Shown: positions 1-9,134, counted from the first letter of the stretch. The stretch is DNA of 64,000 bases from Micromonospora_J zhanjiangensis (GCF_042650605.1 NZ_JBHSBN010000008.1:124001-188000), one strand, 5' to 3'. Notes: generated from the letters alone by a model not told the origin. A program made the numbers and translations.

Positions 1-3
1 AAT

Positions 4-19
4 TGTAGAACAACCTACA
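4..19. promoter_or_regulatory. Candidate palindromic operator
   Basis: The half-sites TGTAG and CTACA face each other across six bases. The size resembles a TetR-type operator, but any gene it controls lies mostly outside the window, so this is only a pattern. Confidence 0.25.
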
Positions 20-170
20 TCCAACGGTCTACGCTGGCGGTCGGTCGTAAGGCGGGTGAGCCCTCGACGGTGCGCTGGCGGGCGCGCCAGGCGGCCACTG
101 CGGGCAACCGGCGAACGGGATGCCGAATCGGGACCGGAATGGGGTGTTTGGCGTGAGCGGGGACGACGCG

Positions 171-1436
171 ATGACGCGGGCGGTCGAGGCGGTCGGCGCG
201 GCGGCGACCGAGGCGCACCGGGCCAGCCCGTCGCTGGCCACGGCCACCGACGGGCAGATCGACGCCGCGCTCCGGGCGATGGCCCGGCTCCTGGTCGAAG
301 CCGCCGAGCCGGTGCTGGCCGCCAACCGGGAGGACCACCGCGCCGCCGTCGCCGGCGGGATGGGCGGTGGCCTGCTCGACCGGCTCCGACTGGACGAGGC
401 CCGGCTGCGCGAGATGGGTGACCAGTTGCTGGCGCTGGCCGACATCCCCGCCGAGCCGGCCCGCCGGCCGGTGCGGCGGCTCGACGACGACCTGGTGGTG
501 CAGGAGTGGCGCCGCCCGGTGGGCGTGATCGGGGCCAACTTCGAGGCCCGCCCCAACGTGGTCGTCGACATCGCGTCCCAGCTGGTGAAGTCGCGCAACG
601 CCGGGGTGCTGCGCACCGGCTCGGCCGCGCTCGGTTCGGCCGTCGCGCTGATCGACCACGTGGTCGCGCCGGCGCTGGCCGAGGCCGGCCTCGACCCGGC
701 GGCCGTGCAACTGCTCCGCCTGCCGGGCCGGGAGTCCGCCGCGGCCCTGGTCCGGCAGCCCCGACTGCTGCCGTTGGTCATCCTGCGCGGCAGCGGGGAG
801 AGCACCCGCAGCCTGGCCGAGCAGGCGGCGCTGGCCGGGGTGCGAACCCTGGCGCACGCCGACGGGGGTGCGGTGCTCTACCTGCACCCGTCCGCCGACC
901 GGCGGCGTGCGGTCGAGCTGGTCGAGCGGAGCATCGACCGGCTGGGCGTGTGCAACCGGCTCAACCTGTTGCTGGTCGACACCGCTGTCTGGGACGAGCT
1001 GGTGCCGACCGTGCTGGACCTGTTCGCCCGGCACGAGCCAAAGATCACCGCCTCGTTGCCGCCGCACGAGCACCCGATCGGCTTCGAGTGGGCGCTCGAC
1101 GACGGCAACGAGGCGACCGTGACGGTCGCGCCGGCCACCGGTCCGGCCGACGCCGCCCGGATCGCCAACCAGGAGACATCCGGCCTGGCCGCCGCGATCG
1201 TCGCGGAGGATCCGGCCGCCGCGGCCGAGTTCCTCACCGGGTACGCCGGTACGGGCGGCTTCTGGAACGCGACCACCCGGCTGCTGGACGGCTTCAAGCT
1301 GCTCTCCGTGCCGGAGACCGGGATCAACATCGACCGGGTGCCCGGCCCGCGCGGCCCGGTCACCTTCCGCGACCTGTCCCTGCGGCAGTACGTCGTCGTG
1401 CCCGCCGACCTCGCCGCGCACCTCGGCACGGAGTAG
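171..1436 (+). CDS. Divergent ProA-like aldehyde dehydrogenase
   Basis: This protein of about 421 residues belongs to the gamma-glutamyl phosphate reductase branch of the aldehyde dehydrogenases. The ProA core is visible: PVGVIGANFEARPNV resembles the cofactor-side ProA motif, and LGVCNRLNLLLV carries the catalytic cysteine in the usual VCN context. The end, RGPVTFRDLSLRQYVVV, parallels ProA's RGP-x-GL-x-LT-x-Y segment. Divergent points are ILRGSGES where ProA normally has an I-P-R-G-G motif, and the altered C-terminal region. No proB gene is adjacent, so it may be a paralogue acting on another semialdehyde rather than the proline enzyme. ATG at 171 was chosen because AGCGGGGA lies a suitable distance upstream; ATG 120 and GTG 153 are alternatives. 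Confidence 0.75.
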   Translation: MTRAVEAVGAAATEAHRASPSLATATDGQIDAALRAMARLLVEAAEPVLAANREDHRAAVAGGMGGGLLDRLRLDEARLREMGDQLLALADIPAEPARRPVRRLDDDLVVQEWRRPVGVIGANFEARPNVVVDIASQLVKSRNAGVLRTGSAALGSAVALIDHVVAPALAEAGLDPAAVQLLRLPGRESAAALVRQPRLLPLVILRGSGESTRSLAEQAALAGVRTLAHADGGAVLYLHPSADRRRAVELVERSIDRLGVCNRLNLLLVDTAVWDELVPTVLDLFARHEPKITASLPPHEHPIGFEWALDDGNEATVTVAPATGPADAARIANQETSGLAAAIVAEDPAAAAEFLTGYAGTGGFWNATTRLLDGFKLLSVPETGINIDRVPGPRGPVTFRDLSLRQYVVVPADLAAHLGTE

Positions 1437-1459
1437 GGCGACCCCGCCGCCCGGGCCGG

Positions 1460-1546
1460 GCCGGACCGGCCGGTCGACCCGGCGGCGCGGGCCGGGCTCC
1501 GGGTGGTGGCCGACCGCGACGTCGGGCCCGGCCGGACCGGCCGGTC
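1460..1546. repeat. GC-rich repeat between convergent genes
   Basis: A 16-bp palindrome-rich word (GCCGGACCGGCCGGTC) occurs at 1460-1475 and again at 1531-1546. It sits between two genes that end towards each other, so it may act as a bidirectional terminator, but no U-tract is present. Confidence 0.35.
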
Positions 1547-1567
1547 CGGGCCGGCCGGGCAGCGCGG

Positions 1568-2536
1568 TCAGCGGCTGGCGGCGAAGGCATCCACGCCGGT
1601 GAGGTCGGCCGACAACCGCCACAGCCGCGCGGCCTGCTCGGGATCGACCGCCCAGTCGTGGACGCCGCCGGTGGCATGGTCGGCACCGGCCGGCTCGGCG
1701 ATGTCGCAGTCCTCGCAGTAGACGCCGCCCAGGCCGGCCAGCCGCGGCGAGGTGGCCGCCCACACCTGCGTCGCGGCACCCTGCTCCGGGGTCTTGAAGT
1801 CGGGGTTGAGCGGGTTGCCGTCGGCGTCGATCCAGCCGAACGCCACCATCTCCTCCTTCGCCAGGTGGCGCTGCAGCGGGGTCAGGATGCCGCCCGGGTG
1901 CACGGCGAACGCCCGTACGCCCCGGTCCCGGGCCAGCTCGTCGAGGTGCACGGCGAACAGCACGTTCGCGGTCTTGGCCTGCCCGTAGGCCGCCCACTTG
2001 TCGTAACCGTGCGCGAACTGCACGTCGTCCCAGCGGATCCCGCTGCGCCGGTGCCCGCCGGAGGAGACCGAGACGACCCGCGCCCCGCCCGGGACGATCG
2101 CCGGCCACAGCCGCTGCACCAGCGCGTAGTGGCCCAGGTGGTTGGTGGCGAACTGGGCCTCCCAACCGGGGCCGACCCGGGTCTCCGGACAGGCCATGAT
2201 GCCGGCATTGTTGATCATGATGTCGATGGTCCGGCCCGAGGCGAGGAACCGGTCGGCGAACTCGCGGACGCTGTCCAGATCGCCGAGGTCCAGCTCGTCG
2301 ACCTCGACGCGGGCCGACCCGTCCAGCGCCTGCCGGGCGGTGTCCGGCCGCCGGGCCGGCACGACGACGTGCGCGCCGGCGCCGGACAGGGCGCGGGTGG
2401 TCTCCAGGCCGATGCCGGAGTAGCCCCCGGTGACCACCGCGAGTTTCCCGGTCAGGTCGATCCCGCGCAGCACCTCCCCGGCGGTGCTGCGGAAGTCGAA
2501 TTCCGACCCGATCTTGTGCTGAGGTGTCGTCGTCAT
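1568..2536 (-). CDS. Short-chain dehydrogenase/reductase
   Basis: This 322-residue protein is a classical-type SDR oxidoreductase, presumably cytosolic and NAD(P)-dependent. The nucleotide motif TGGYSGIG is near residue 36, NNAG follows, and the active-site Ser, Tyr and Lys are visible in VVSVSSG and YGQAK. It resembles the retinol dehydrogenase/WW-oxidoreductase-like group that actinomycetes carry in many copies, so the substrate cannot be named. The start is an ATG reading MTTTPQH. It diverges from an HTH gene across a region with a clear operator, which suggests co-regulation. Confidence 0.88.
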   Translation of the reverse strand: MTTTPQHKIGSEFDFRSTAGEVLRGIDLTGKLAVVTGGYSGIGLETTRALSGAGAHVVVPARRPDTARQALDGSARVEVDELDLGDLDSVREFADRFLASGRTIDIMINNAGIMACPETRVGPGWEAQFATNHLGHYALVQRLWPAIVPGGARVVSVSSGGHRRSGIRWDDVQFAHGYDKWAAYGQAKTANVLFAVHLDELARDRGVRAFAVHPGGILTPLQRHLAKEEMVAFGWIDADGNPLNPDFKTPEQGAATQVWAATSPRLAGLGGVYCEDCDIAEPAGADHATGGVHDWAVDPEQAARLWRLSADLTGVDAFAASR

Positions 2537-2603
2537 GCCTTCGACCGTACGAATTCGAGCGCACTCGAGGTCAAGCCTCGCCGGCGGCGGTGGCCGACCC
2601 ACT

Positions 2604-2631
2604 ACTTGACAAGCGACGTCAAGTACTTGAC
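2604..2631. promoter_or_regulatory. Three-half-site operator between divergent genes
   Basis: ACTTGAC (2604-2610) is followed by a perfect 14-bp palindrome GTCAAGTACTTGAC (2618-2631), giving three copies of one 7-bp half-site. It lies in the divergent region and overlaps TTGACA-like -35 sequences. The HTH protein encoded next door is the obvious candidate ligand. Confidence 0.6.
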
Positions 2632-2659
2632 ACTCCTTGCCAAGGAGGGAGGCTCCGCC

Positions 2660-3142
2660 ATGCCACCGACCCGCGACGAGGTGACCGAGCAGCTGGTCCG
2701 GCTGCTCGACATCCGGCTGCTCGACCCGTTGGAGATCCTGCTCGACGGCGACGACACCGTCGACGCGATGCGCGTCGTGCTCCGGGCCCGGGCCCGGGAC
2801 TGGGCGACCCGGATCGCGACCGGCGACGACTCGGCCGCCCTGGGCACGATCATGCGACTGCTGTCGACGCTGTATCCGGACGACGGTCCGTTCGACCCGC
2901 CCGCGGACTGGTGGCGTACGCCGCTGGGTCGGACGGTCGCGTACCGGGTCGGCCACCCGACCGCCGTCTCGGTCTCGTACGCGGTCGCCGGTGCCATGCT
3001 CGGGATCACCCGGCAGGGCGTCCACGACCTGGTCACCCGGGGGAAGTTGGCCCGGCATCCGGACGGCGGAGTGATCCCCACGTCGGTCCGGGACCGGCTG
3101 CGCCGGCCCTCGGCGGGAAGGAAGGTTGAGAACGATGCGTGA
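2660..3142 (+). CDS. HTH DNA-binding protein
   Basis: This 160-residue protein ends in an excisionase/MerR-like helix-turn-helix: AVAGAMLGITRQGVHDLVTRG, then a wing-like HPDGGVIPTSVRDRL. The first 100 residues are helical and unassigned. AAGGAGGGA upstream fits the ATG start. The stop overlaps the start of the downstream hydrolase by 8 bases (ATGCGTGA), indicating translational coupling. It likely regulates itself, the hydrolase and possibly the divergent SDR through the 7-bp half-sites upstream. The ligand is unknown. Confidence 0.72.
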   Translation: MPPTRDEVTEQLVRLLDIRLLDPLEILLDGDDTVDAMRVVLRARARDWATRIATGDDSAALGTIMRLLSTLYPDDGPFDPPADWWRTPLGRTVAYRVGHPTAVSVSYAVAGAMLGITRQGVHDLVTRGKLARHPDGGVIPTSVRDRLRRPSAGRKVENDA

Positions 3143-4046
3143 CCTGACGGTGGAATCCGGCCCGGTGCCGATCGCGGTCCGGGACTTCGGCGGCGCCGGA
3201 CTGCCGGTGCTGCTGTTGCACGGCGCCGGCGCCAACCTGGTGAGCATGACCGGGCTGGCCGACCTGCTCCGCCCGGCGCACCGGGTGGTGGCGGTCGACC
3301 TGCGCGGCCACGGCCACTCCGGGGACGGCCGGTGGGACTGGGCCGACGTACTGTCCGATCTGGACGTCGTCGTCGCGGCGCTCGACCTGAAGGCCCCGGC
3401 CGTGGTCGGCCTCTCGCTGGGCGGGATGCTCGCCGCGCTGTGGGCGGCGCGGCACCCGGAGTGCCCGGGCGCGGTCAGCCTGGACGGCAACCCGGCACCC
3501 ACCCGGCCGGCGCAACTGCCCGGCCTGGACCCGGAACGGGCGGGCGCCGAACTGGCCCGGCTGCATGCCGCGTTCGACGCCATGACCACGGCGCTCGCCG
3601 CGCCGCTCGGCGCCGAGCAGCTCGACCAGGCGCGGGCCGGCCAGCGGGCAATGGCCCAGCGGTACGGCATCGATCCGGCGGTCTGGGTGGCGGCCTTCGA
3701 CCGCAACCTGTCCACCCGGGACGGGAGCACCAGGATGCGTCCCGGCCCGGAACTGCTCGGTCAGCTCCGCCCGGCCATGGACGCGCTCGACCTCGACCCG
3801 GTGTACCGCGGGGCGACGTGTCCGCTGCTGCTCGTCCAGGCGACGGTGGATCTGCCGGAGCAGCGGCCCTTCGCCGACCTGTACGCCGCATACCGCCGGT
3901 ACCTGGCCGGCCGGATCGCCGCGGCGGCCGAGGCCAACCCCGCCCTGCGGGTGGTGCACCTGGCCGGGGCCAGCCACGCGATGACCGCCGAGCAACCCCA
4001 CCGGATCGCCGAGCTGATCACCGACCTGCTGGCGTCCCGTGGCTGA
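3135..4046 (+). CDS. Alpha/beta hydrolase
   Basis: This 303-residue alpha/beta-fold hydrolase has the oxyanion loop LLHGAGAN, the nucleophile elbow GLSLGG with Ser94, and a late histidine in GASHAM. A partner acid is plausibly in VQATVDLPEQ. It has no signal peptide and is presumably cytosolic. It is translationally coupled to the HTH gene upstream, so the regulator probably senses a substrate or product of this enzyme. Ester, lactone or epoxide substrates are all possible. Confidence 0.85.
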   Translation: MRDLTVESGPVPIAVRDFGGAGLPVLLLHGAGANLVSMTGLADLLRPAHRVVAVDLRGHGHSGDGRWDWADVLSDLDVVVAALDLKAPAVVGLSLGGMLAALWAARHPECPGAVSLDGNPAPTRPAQLPGLDPERAGAELARLHAAFDAMTTALAAPLGAEQLDQARAGQRAMAQRYGIDPAVWVAAFDRNLSTRDGSTRMRPGPELLGQLRPAMDALDLDPVYRGATCPLLLVQATVDLPEQRPFADLYAAYRRYLAGRIAAAAEANPALRVVHLAGASHAMTAEQPHRIAELITDLLASRG

Positions 4047-4060
4047 CCACCGCGGGCGGC

Positions 4061-4948
4061 TCAGACCGCCGAGCCCGGATGCCGTTCGGCGGCCCGCCGG
4101 ACCCGCTCGATCCGCCCGGTGCCCCGCGACCCACGCGGCGACCGGCGGTAGTAGTCGTCCCGGTGCAGGAACTCGACGAGCAGCGCCCCCGGCAGATCGA
4201 CGCCGCGGTACGGGTCGGCCAGCTCGTCGCTGAACAGGCTGGCCCGGGTGCGGGCGGTCAACGCGTCCCGCTCGGGCGGGGTCAGCTCGACCGTGCCCGG
4301 GTGGGTCAGCCGGAAGCCGGCGACCGCCCGCCGGACCAGGTGCCCCAACTCCCGGACCGTGCCGTTCGTGCCGAGCGGGTCACCGCCGACGGCCAACGTC
4401 GGCCGGCCGGCCGCGCGCAGCGCGTCGCAGACGATCAGCAACTGCTCCGGCCGTCCCGGTGTCACCGGCCGGGGCCGGCCGGTCGTGCGCGGGCCGGCGG
4501 GCGGACGGTCGCCATCCGCCGGCCGGGGCCGGGAAGCCGGTCGGTCGGCCCCGGCCGGGCTCAGGTGCAGCCGGGCGGGCCACTGCCAACAAATCTGGCC
4601 GGTGGCGACCCGGGCGTTCACCCGGCCGGCCCGGCGCCGGTGCCGGGGCGCGGCGGCGCCCGCGACCGGGGCGGCGTCGAGGTCCCAACCGGCGCAGACG
4701 TACGCCAACCGGCGGTCGGTGACCACCAGGTCGGTGGGCCGGGGCAGCGTCCAGCTCAACGTGGCGTCGTCGACGGTCCGGCCGAGCAGGTAGCCGGCCA
4801 GCTCGACCCGGCCGTGCCACAGCACCTGCTCGTCGGTGTCCAGGACGATCCGACCCCGCCAGTCCAGCTCCGGATACGAGGCGTCGTCCGTCTCCGGATC
4901 GTCAAAGCGGTGCGGCCGGATGAAGAACGGCGCGGCGTTGGCTTTCAT
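4061..4948 (-). CDS. Hypothetical protein
   Basis: I do not recognise this 295-residue protein. It has an N-terminal segment rich in acidic and aromatic residues (SYPELDWRGRIVLDTDEQVLWHG), a middle stretch of Arg/Pro/Ala low complexity, and a C-terminal part with LPGALLVEFLHRDDYYRR. LVVTDRRLAYVC resembles the short strand pattern of PH-like domains, which is only suggestive. No membrane segment or signal peptide is seen. It ends next to the convergent hydrolase gene. Confidence 0.65.
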   Translation of the reverse strand: MKANAAPFFIRPHRFDDPETDDASYPELDWRGRIVLDTDEQVLWHGRVELAGYLLGRTVDDATLSWTLPRPTDLVVTDRRLAYVCAGWDLDAAPVAGAAAPRHRRRAGRVNARVATGQICWQWPARLHLSPAGADRPASRPRPADGDRPPAGPRTTGRPRPVTPGRPEQLLIVCDALRAAGRPTLAVGGDPLGTNGTVRELGHLVRRAVAGFRLTHPGTVELTPPERDALTARTRASLFSDELADPYRGVDLPGALLVEFLHRDDYYRRSPRGSRGTGRIERVRRAAERHPGSAV

Positions 4949-5011
4949 CGGGGAAGGGCCTCCCGTCGAGGAACTTCTTCCCGATCAGCGTGCCGGCCCG
5001 GGTACGCGGTG

Positions 5012-5719
5012 TCATGACGGTCGTTGAGGGGTCAACTTATCGGGTGCCGCGTACGACCGGTAGGTGCCGATCTCGTCCGGCCGGATGAGTCCGTCCTCGA
5101 TCGCCCGGGCGAGCAACGCGGCTTTCGTCGCCGCCGGCCGGCCCGCCCGGGCGTATTTCAACCGCGCCCGGTCGACGTACTGCTTCACGGTGTGTTCACT
5201 GATCCGCATCCGCCGGGCCACCGACGCCTTCGACATCGACTGGAACCACAGCAGCAGCGCCTCACGCTCCTGATCGGACAGGGCGGGGCGGTCCGAGCGG
5301 CGGTCGCCGACGATGGCCCCGGCCAGTGACGGCGGCACGTACGGCCGGTCGCTGGCCGCCGCCACCACCGTCGCCACGCAGTGCTCCCGCCCCTCGTGCT
5401 TGGCGAGAAAGGCGACCGCGCCGGCGTCCAACACCGCCAGGATGGTCTCCTGCCCGGTGTGCTCGGAGTACACCACCACCCGCCGGCCGGCCGCGCACAA
5501 CTCGGCCACCTTGTCGATCGCCATCCGACCGTGCAGTCGCAGGTCGAGCAGGATCACGTCGGCCGGCTGCTCGGTGGCCCGCAACACCGCGTCCGGATCG
5601 TCGCCGGTGGCGACCACGTCGAGCCGTGGCTCGCTGGCCAGCCAGGACCGCACCCCCTCCACCACCACCGGATGGTCGTCCACGATCGCGACGGTGATCC
5701 GCGTCGGTTCGTCGGTCAT
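5012..5719 (-). CDS. LuxR-family response regulator
   Basis: This protein of about 235 residues has an N-terminal receiver domain (AIVDDHP acidic pair, phospho-acceptor Asp59 in ILLDLRL, conserved Lys in FLAKHEG) and a C-terminal LuxR/NarL helix-turn-helix (LSDQEREALLLW...ISEHTVKQYVDRARLKY). ATG at 5719 is preferred over the longer 5746 start because it gives an ATGA overlap with the upstream gene, as at the other junction in this operon. It should be phosphorylated by the kinase encoded two genes upstream; target genes are not evident. Confidence 0.88.
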   Translation of the reverse strand: MTDEPTRITVAIVDDHPVVVEGVRSWLASEPRLDVVATGDDPDAVLRATEQPADVILLDLRLHGRMAIDKVAELCAAGRRVVVYSEHTGQETILAVLDAGAVAFLAKHEGREHCVATVVAAASDRPYVPPSLAGAIVGDRRSDRPALSDQEREALLLWFQSMSKASVARRMRISEHTVKQYVDRARLKYARAGRPAATKAALLARAIEDGLIRPDEIGTYRSYAAPDKLTPQRPS

Positions 5720-6885
5720 CTCGCCCGCCACCGGGTCTGCGTCCATGTCATGTCCTCGTCCTGCTCGTGGAACTGCTCGATCAGGTCGTCCGGCGGTGGC
5801 GTGCCGACACCGCCCCCGGGCGGGGTCGGGTCCCGCCCGTTCGCGCCGCCGACGGTCGGGGCGACCAGGCTGACCGCGACCTCGTCGGGCTGGGCCACCA
5901 CGGTGAGCCGGGCCCAGTCCCGGGCGTTCGCCAACGCGGTGGCGAGCGGTTCGGCGAGTCGCCGCCTGATCCGTACCGGCAACTCCGGCGGATCACCGAC
6001 GGCGACGAACTCGACCGGCACGCCGCGGCGCTCGGCGATGTCGACGCAGGCCCGCAACTCGTGCAGCAGCGGATCCGGCACGTCGTCCGACTCGGCGATC
6101 AGCCGGCGCAACCGGGACGCCTCCAGGGCGCACCGCCGCTGCACGGCGGGATCCGCCGGGTCGGCCCGGCCGTCGGCCAATTCGGCCAGGAGCGCTCCGG
6201 CGGTGCGGCTGATCCCGGACAGCCGTTCCCGGCGTTCCCGCAGCGCCCGATCGGCGGCCTCACGTTCGGCCTGTACGGCGGCCCGGGCCGCGGCGGTGGC
6301 CGCGGTGGACCCGGCCAGCGTGCCGAGCGCACCGGCGGCGACGGCCAGCGCGACCTGCAACACCGTCGTGCCGTAGACGAACATCACCCAGCGGCTGACG
6401 TCCGCCGCGCCGCCCGGGCCGGCGCCCAGCACCGCGGCCAGTGCGATCGCCGCCCCGGCGGCGAGCACCGCGATCAACCGGCTGACCGGCCGTCCCCACA
6501 GCACCAGCACGGCGAACCAGCCGAGCGTCCCCCAGGACCAGTTGGCGCCGCTGAAGAAGCGGGTCGGCGGGACGGCGGCGAACACCGCCGCGTGCACCAG
6601 CAGCAGCACGGCCACCGCCGGCCAGACCGGCAACCGGGTGCCCCGGAACAGGTGGGCGGTGGCGACCAGCCCGACGACGGCGACGACCAGCCAGCCCGTA
6701 CCGGCCACCCACGGGTGGCGGTAGCCGGACCAGCCGACCACGATCGCCGGCAGGTTGATCACCAGATGCCAGACGAAGGCGATCACCACCGCGGCGATCC
6801 GGACGCCGCGTTCGGAGGTGACCGAGACCGCCGTGACCGCGCCGGTCGTCGGGTCGTCCCCGCGGGGGATCGGGTCGGCGGTCAT
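5716..6885 (-). CDS. Membrane pseudokinase partner of two-component system
   Basis: This 389-residue protein has about six hydrophobic segments in residues 20-190, then a coiled-coil (AVQAEREAADRALRERRERL) and a region laid out like a HisKA_3 kinase. The phosphorylatable histidine is absent (LSGISRTAG where an LHD-type H-box is expected), and the glycine-rich ATP boxes are replaced by VAPTVGGANGRD. An Asn in ALANARDWA may be a relic of the N-box. It overlaps both neighbours by ATGA junctions, so it should be made in step with them. A sensory or regulatory role in complex with the real kinase is inferred. Confidence 0.75.
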   Translation of the reverse strand: MTADPIPRGDDPTTGAVTAVSVTSERGVRIAAVVIAFVWHLVINLPAIVVGWSGYRHPWVAGTGWLVVAVVGLVATAHLFRGTRLPVWPAVAVLLLVHAAVFAAVPPTRFFSGANWSWGTLGWFAVLVLWGRPVSRLIAVLAAGAAIALAAVLGAGPGGAADVSRWVMFVYGTTVLQVALAVAAGALGTLAGSTAATAAARAAVQAEREAADRALRERRERLSGISRTAGALLAELADGRADPADPAVQRRCALEASRLRRLIAESDDVPDPLLHELRACVDIAERRGVPVEFVAVGDPPELPVRIRRRLAEPLATALANARDWARLTVVAQPDEVAVSLVAPTVGGANGRDPTPPGGGVGTPPPDDLIEQFHEQDEDMTWTQTRWRAR

Positions 6886-8087
6886 CGGGCCGGCCAGACC
6901 AGACGTACCCGGGTGCCGTGACCCGGGGCGGAGATCACCTCGGCCCGACCGCCGACGGTCGCCATCCGGCCGTGGATCGACTCGCGCAGGCCGTACCGGT
7001 GGGTCGGGACCGTGCCCGGGTCGAAGCCGGGGCCGTCGTCCGTCACCTCGACCACCACCCTGCCGTCGCCGCCGCGCAGTCGCACGCCGGCCGCGCTGCC
7101 CGGCGCGTGCCGCTCCACGTTGGACAACGCCGCGGCCAGGCTGCCGGTGATGGCGTCGGCGACCGCCGGCGGTACGGCACACTCGTCGAGGTCGGTGACC
7201 ACCGGTTGCCGGGGCAGCCGGTCCAGGGCGGTACGCACCCGGTCGGCGAGCGGTTCGCGGACGTCGGTCGGGCGGTCGGCGCCGGCGGACCGCGCCCCGG
7301 TCAACTCGATAAGCGTGCGCAGGTCGGAGTGGGCCCGCTCGCGCAGCCCGGCCGAGCCGGCGGTCACCGCGCCGAGGCCGACCACGGTGAGGGTGGACAG
7401 CACGGTGTCGTGCAGGTCCCGGTTGTGCTGGCGCTCCGCCTCCCGGGCGGCGCGGTCCAGCAGGGCCTGCCGGGAGACCCGCTGGAATCCGGCGAACGCC
7501 TCGTCGGCCAGTCGGCTGCCGCGCCGGGCCAGATAGGTCAACCCGGCGCCGGAGAACGTCTGGACGGTCAGCGTGCCGGCGTGCGCGACCGCCTCCGGGT
7601 CGGCACCGGCGAGGTGCGCGCCGAGCGCGTACGCCCCGACGACGAGCAGTCCGGTCGGGATCGACCGGGACGCCGGCAGCCCCAGCTGGGCGACGATGAC
7701 CGAGGTGCTGGCCAGGATCGCCACCCAGCTCACCTCGCCGGGCAGCACCTCGGCGGCGACCAGGTGCCGCATCAGCAGGCAGGTGACCACGGTGAGCGTG
7801 ACGTCGACGGTCACCAGCCGCCCGGTCAGCCCGTGCCGCAGCGTCCACCGGGTGAACACCAGCGACCAGCCGGTCAGCACGGCGACGGTGACCACCAGCA
7901 GCGGCACGTGCACCGGTGGGGTGCGCACCGCCAGGGCCACGCACGCCCCGGCCAGGCCGCAGGTCACCCGGATGACGGCGGGAAAGACCGCGACGATCCT
8001 GCCGAGTGCCGCGCCGGCCGGGTTGTCCGGTGCCGGCGTGGTCGGGACCGCCGGTGGCGCGGCCTCCGGCCGGGCATCGGGCAGCAC
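6882..8087 (-). CDS. Sensor histidine kinase (HisKA_3 type)
   Basis: This 401-residue NarL-type sensor kinase has about six transmembrane segments between residues 30 and 165. The H-box HNRDLHDTVL carries His226, and the ATPase domain shows the N-box (ALSNVERHA), VTDDGPGFD and RYGLRESI. It is first in a three-gene operon with a pseudokinase and a LuxR-type regulator, joined by ATGA overlaps. It should autophosphorylate and pass phosphate to the regulator. There is no large extracellular domain, so the signal may be membrane-derived. Confidence 0.9.
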   Translation of the reverse strand: MLPDARPEAAPPAVPTTPAPDNPAGAALGRIVAVFPAVIRVTCGLAGACVALAVRTPPVHVPLLVVTVAVLTGWSLVFTRWTLRHGLTGRLVTVDVTLTVVTCLLMRHLVAAEVLPGEVSWVAILASTSVIVAQLGLPASRSIPTGLLVVGAYALGAHLAGADPEAVAHAGTLTVQTFSGAGLTYLARRGSRLADEAFAGFQRVSRQALLDRAAREAERQHNRDLHDTVLSTLTVVGLGAVTAGSAGLRERAHSDLRTLIELTGARSAGADRPTDVREPLADRVRTALDRLPRQPVVTDLDECAVPPAVADAITGSLAAALSNVERHAPGSAAGVRLRGGDGRVVVEVTDDGPGFDPGTVPTHRYGLRESIHGRMATVGGRAEVISAPGHGTRVRLVWPAR

Positions 8088-8276
8088 GGCAGTCCTCCCG
8101 GCGGTGGGCTCGGCGGATTGCCCGCCTATTCACATCGACGGATGAGAATAGCATATTGAAGGCATTCGCGCCGTTTCGCGACGCACGACCGTCACCGCCC
8201 GGGGTGGGTCCGGACACACCGCGTGTGCTGCCCGGCCGCCGGCACGTGCCGCCGGTGACCGGGCACCGAGGACGGA

Positions 8277-9134
8277 TCAGTGCGGGCGGAACGCGTCGAG
8301 GTGCTCGTCCACCCACTGGCCGAAGGTACGGCCCGGCTTGCCGGTGATCCGCTCGGCGGTACTGATCTCGGGGCGGATTCCGACGGTACCGGCCTGGTGG
8401 TCGAGCAGCGAGGCGGCCACGTCGGCGGGCATGAACCGGCCCAGTTGTTCCTCCGCCGCGGCCCGGGTCGGCCGCCGTACCGGGACGTCCCGGCCGAGCC
8501 GGACGGCGATCTCGCCGACCTGCTCGCGCAGGGTGAGCCCGTGCGGGCCGGTCAACGTGACCGCCCGGCCGCGAACGGCGGCGTTCCCGGTCAGCGCCGT
8601 CACCGCGACGTCGGCGATGTCGTCCTCGTGGATCGGCGCCAGCAACGCCTCCGGGTAGGCCAGGTCGACCGGGTCGCCGCGCCGGATCGCCTGGCTCCAG
8701 CCGTACGCGTTGCCGGCGAACGCGCCGGGCCGCAGGATGGTGGTGTCGAGGTTGGACCAGGTCAACGCCCGTTCGACAAGCAGGTGGTGCCGGCCCAGCG
8801 GGTCGTCCTCCGCGTCCGGCGACAGTGCCGCCGACGAGGAGAGCAGCACGACGTGCCGGACGCCGGCGGCCTCGGCCGCCCGGACCAGCTCGTCGATGCC
8901 GCCCGGTTCGGCGTAGAGGAACACCTGCTCGACACCGCGCAGGGCGGCGGCGAAGGTGGCCGGTCGGGCCAGGTCGAGCGGGACGACCTCGACGTCGGTG
9001 GAGCGGACGCCGACGGGCAACCGGAGTTGCTCGGGCCGCCGGCTGGACGCGCGCAGGGGGTGTCCGGCGGCCCGCAGGCCGTGCAGGACTGAGCTGCCGA
9101 CCGCGCCACGCGCGCCGGTGATGAGGATGGTCAT
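8277..9134 (-). CDS. NmrA-like NAD(P)-binding protein
   Basis: This 285-residue atypical SDR starts with the Rossmann motif TILITGARGAVGSSV and continues with VRHVVLLSSSAAL in place of a classical active site. It is related to NmrA and NAD(P)H:quinone reductase-like proteins, which act as redox sensors or reductases. There is no YxxxK motif in the usual place. It is a single gene preceded by about 190 bases that also hold the promoter of the sensor kinase operon downstream. Confidence 0.82.
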   Translation of the reverse strand: MTILITGARGAVGSSVLHGLRAAGHPLRASSRRPEQLRLPVGVRSTDVEVVPLDLARPATFAAALRGVEQVFLYAEPGGIDELVRAAEAAGVRHVVLLSSSAALSPDAEDDPLGRHHLLVERALTWSNLDTTILRPGAFAGNAYGWSQAIRRGDPVDLAYPEALLAPIHEDDIADVAVTALTGNAAVRGRAVTLTGPHGLTLREQVGEIAVRLGRDVPVRRPTRAAAEEQLGRFMPADVAASLLDHQAGTVGIRPEISTAERITGKPGRTFGQWVDEHLDAFRPH

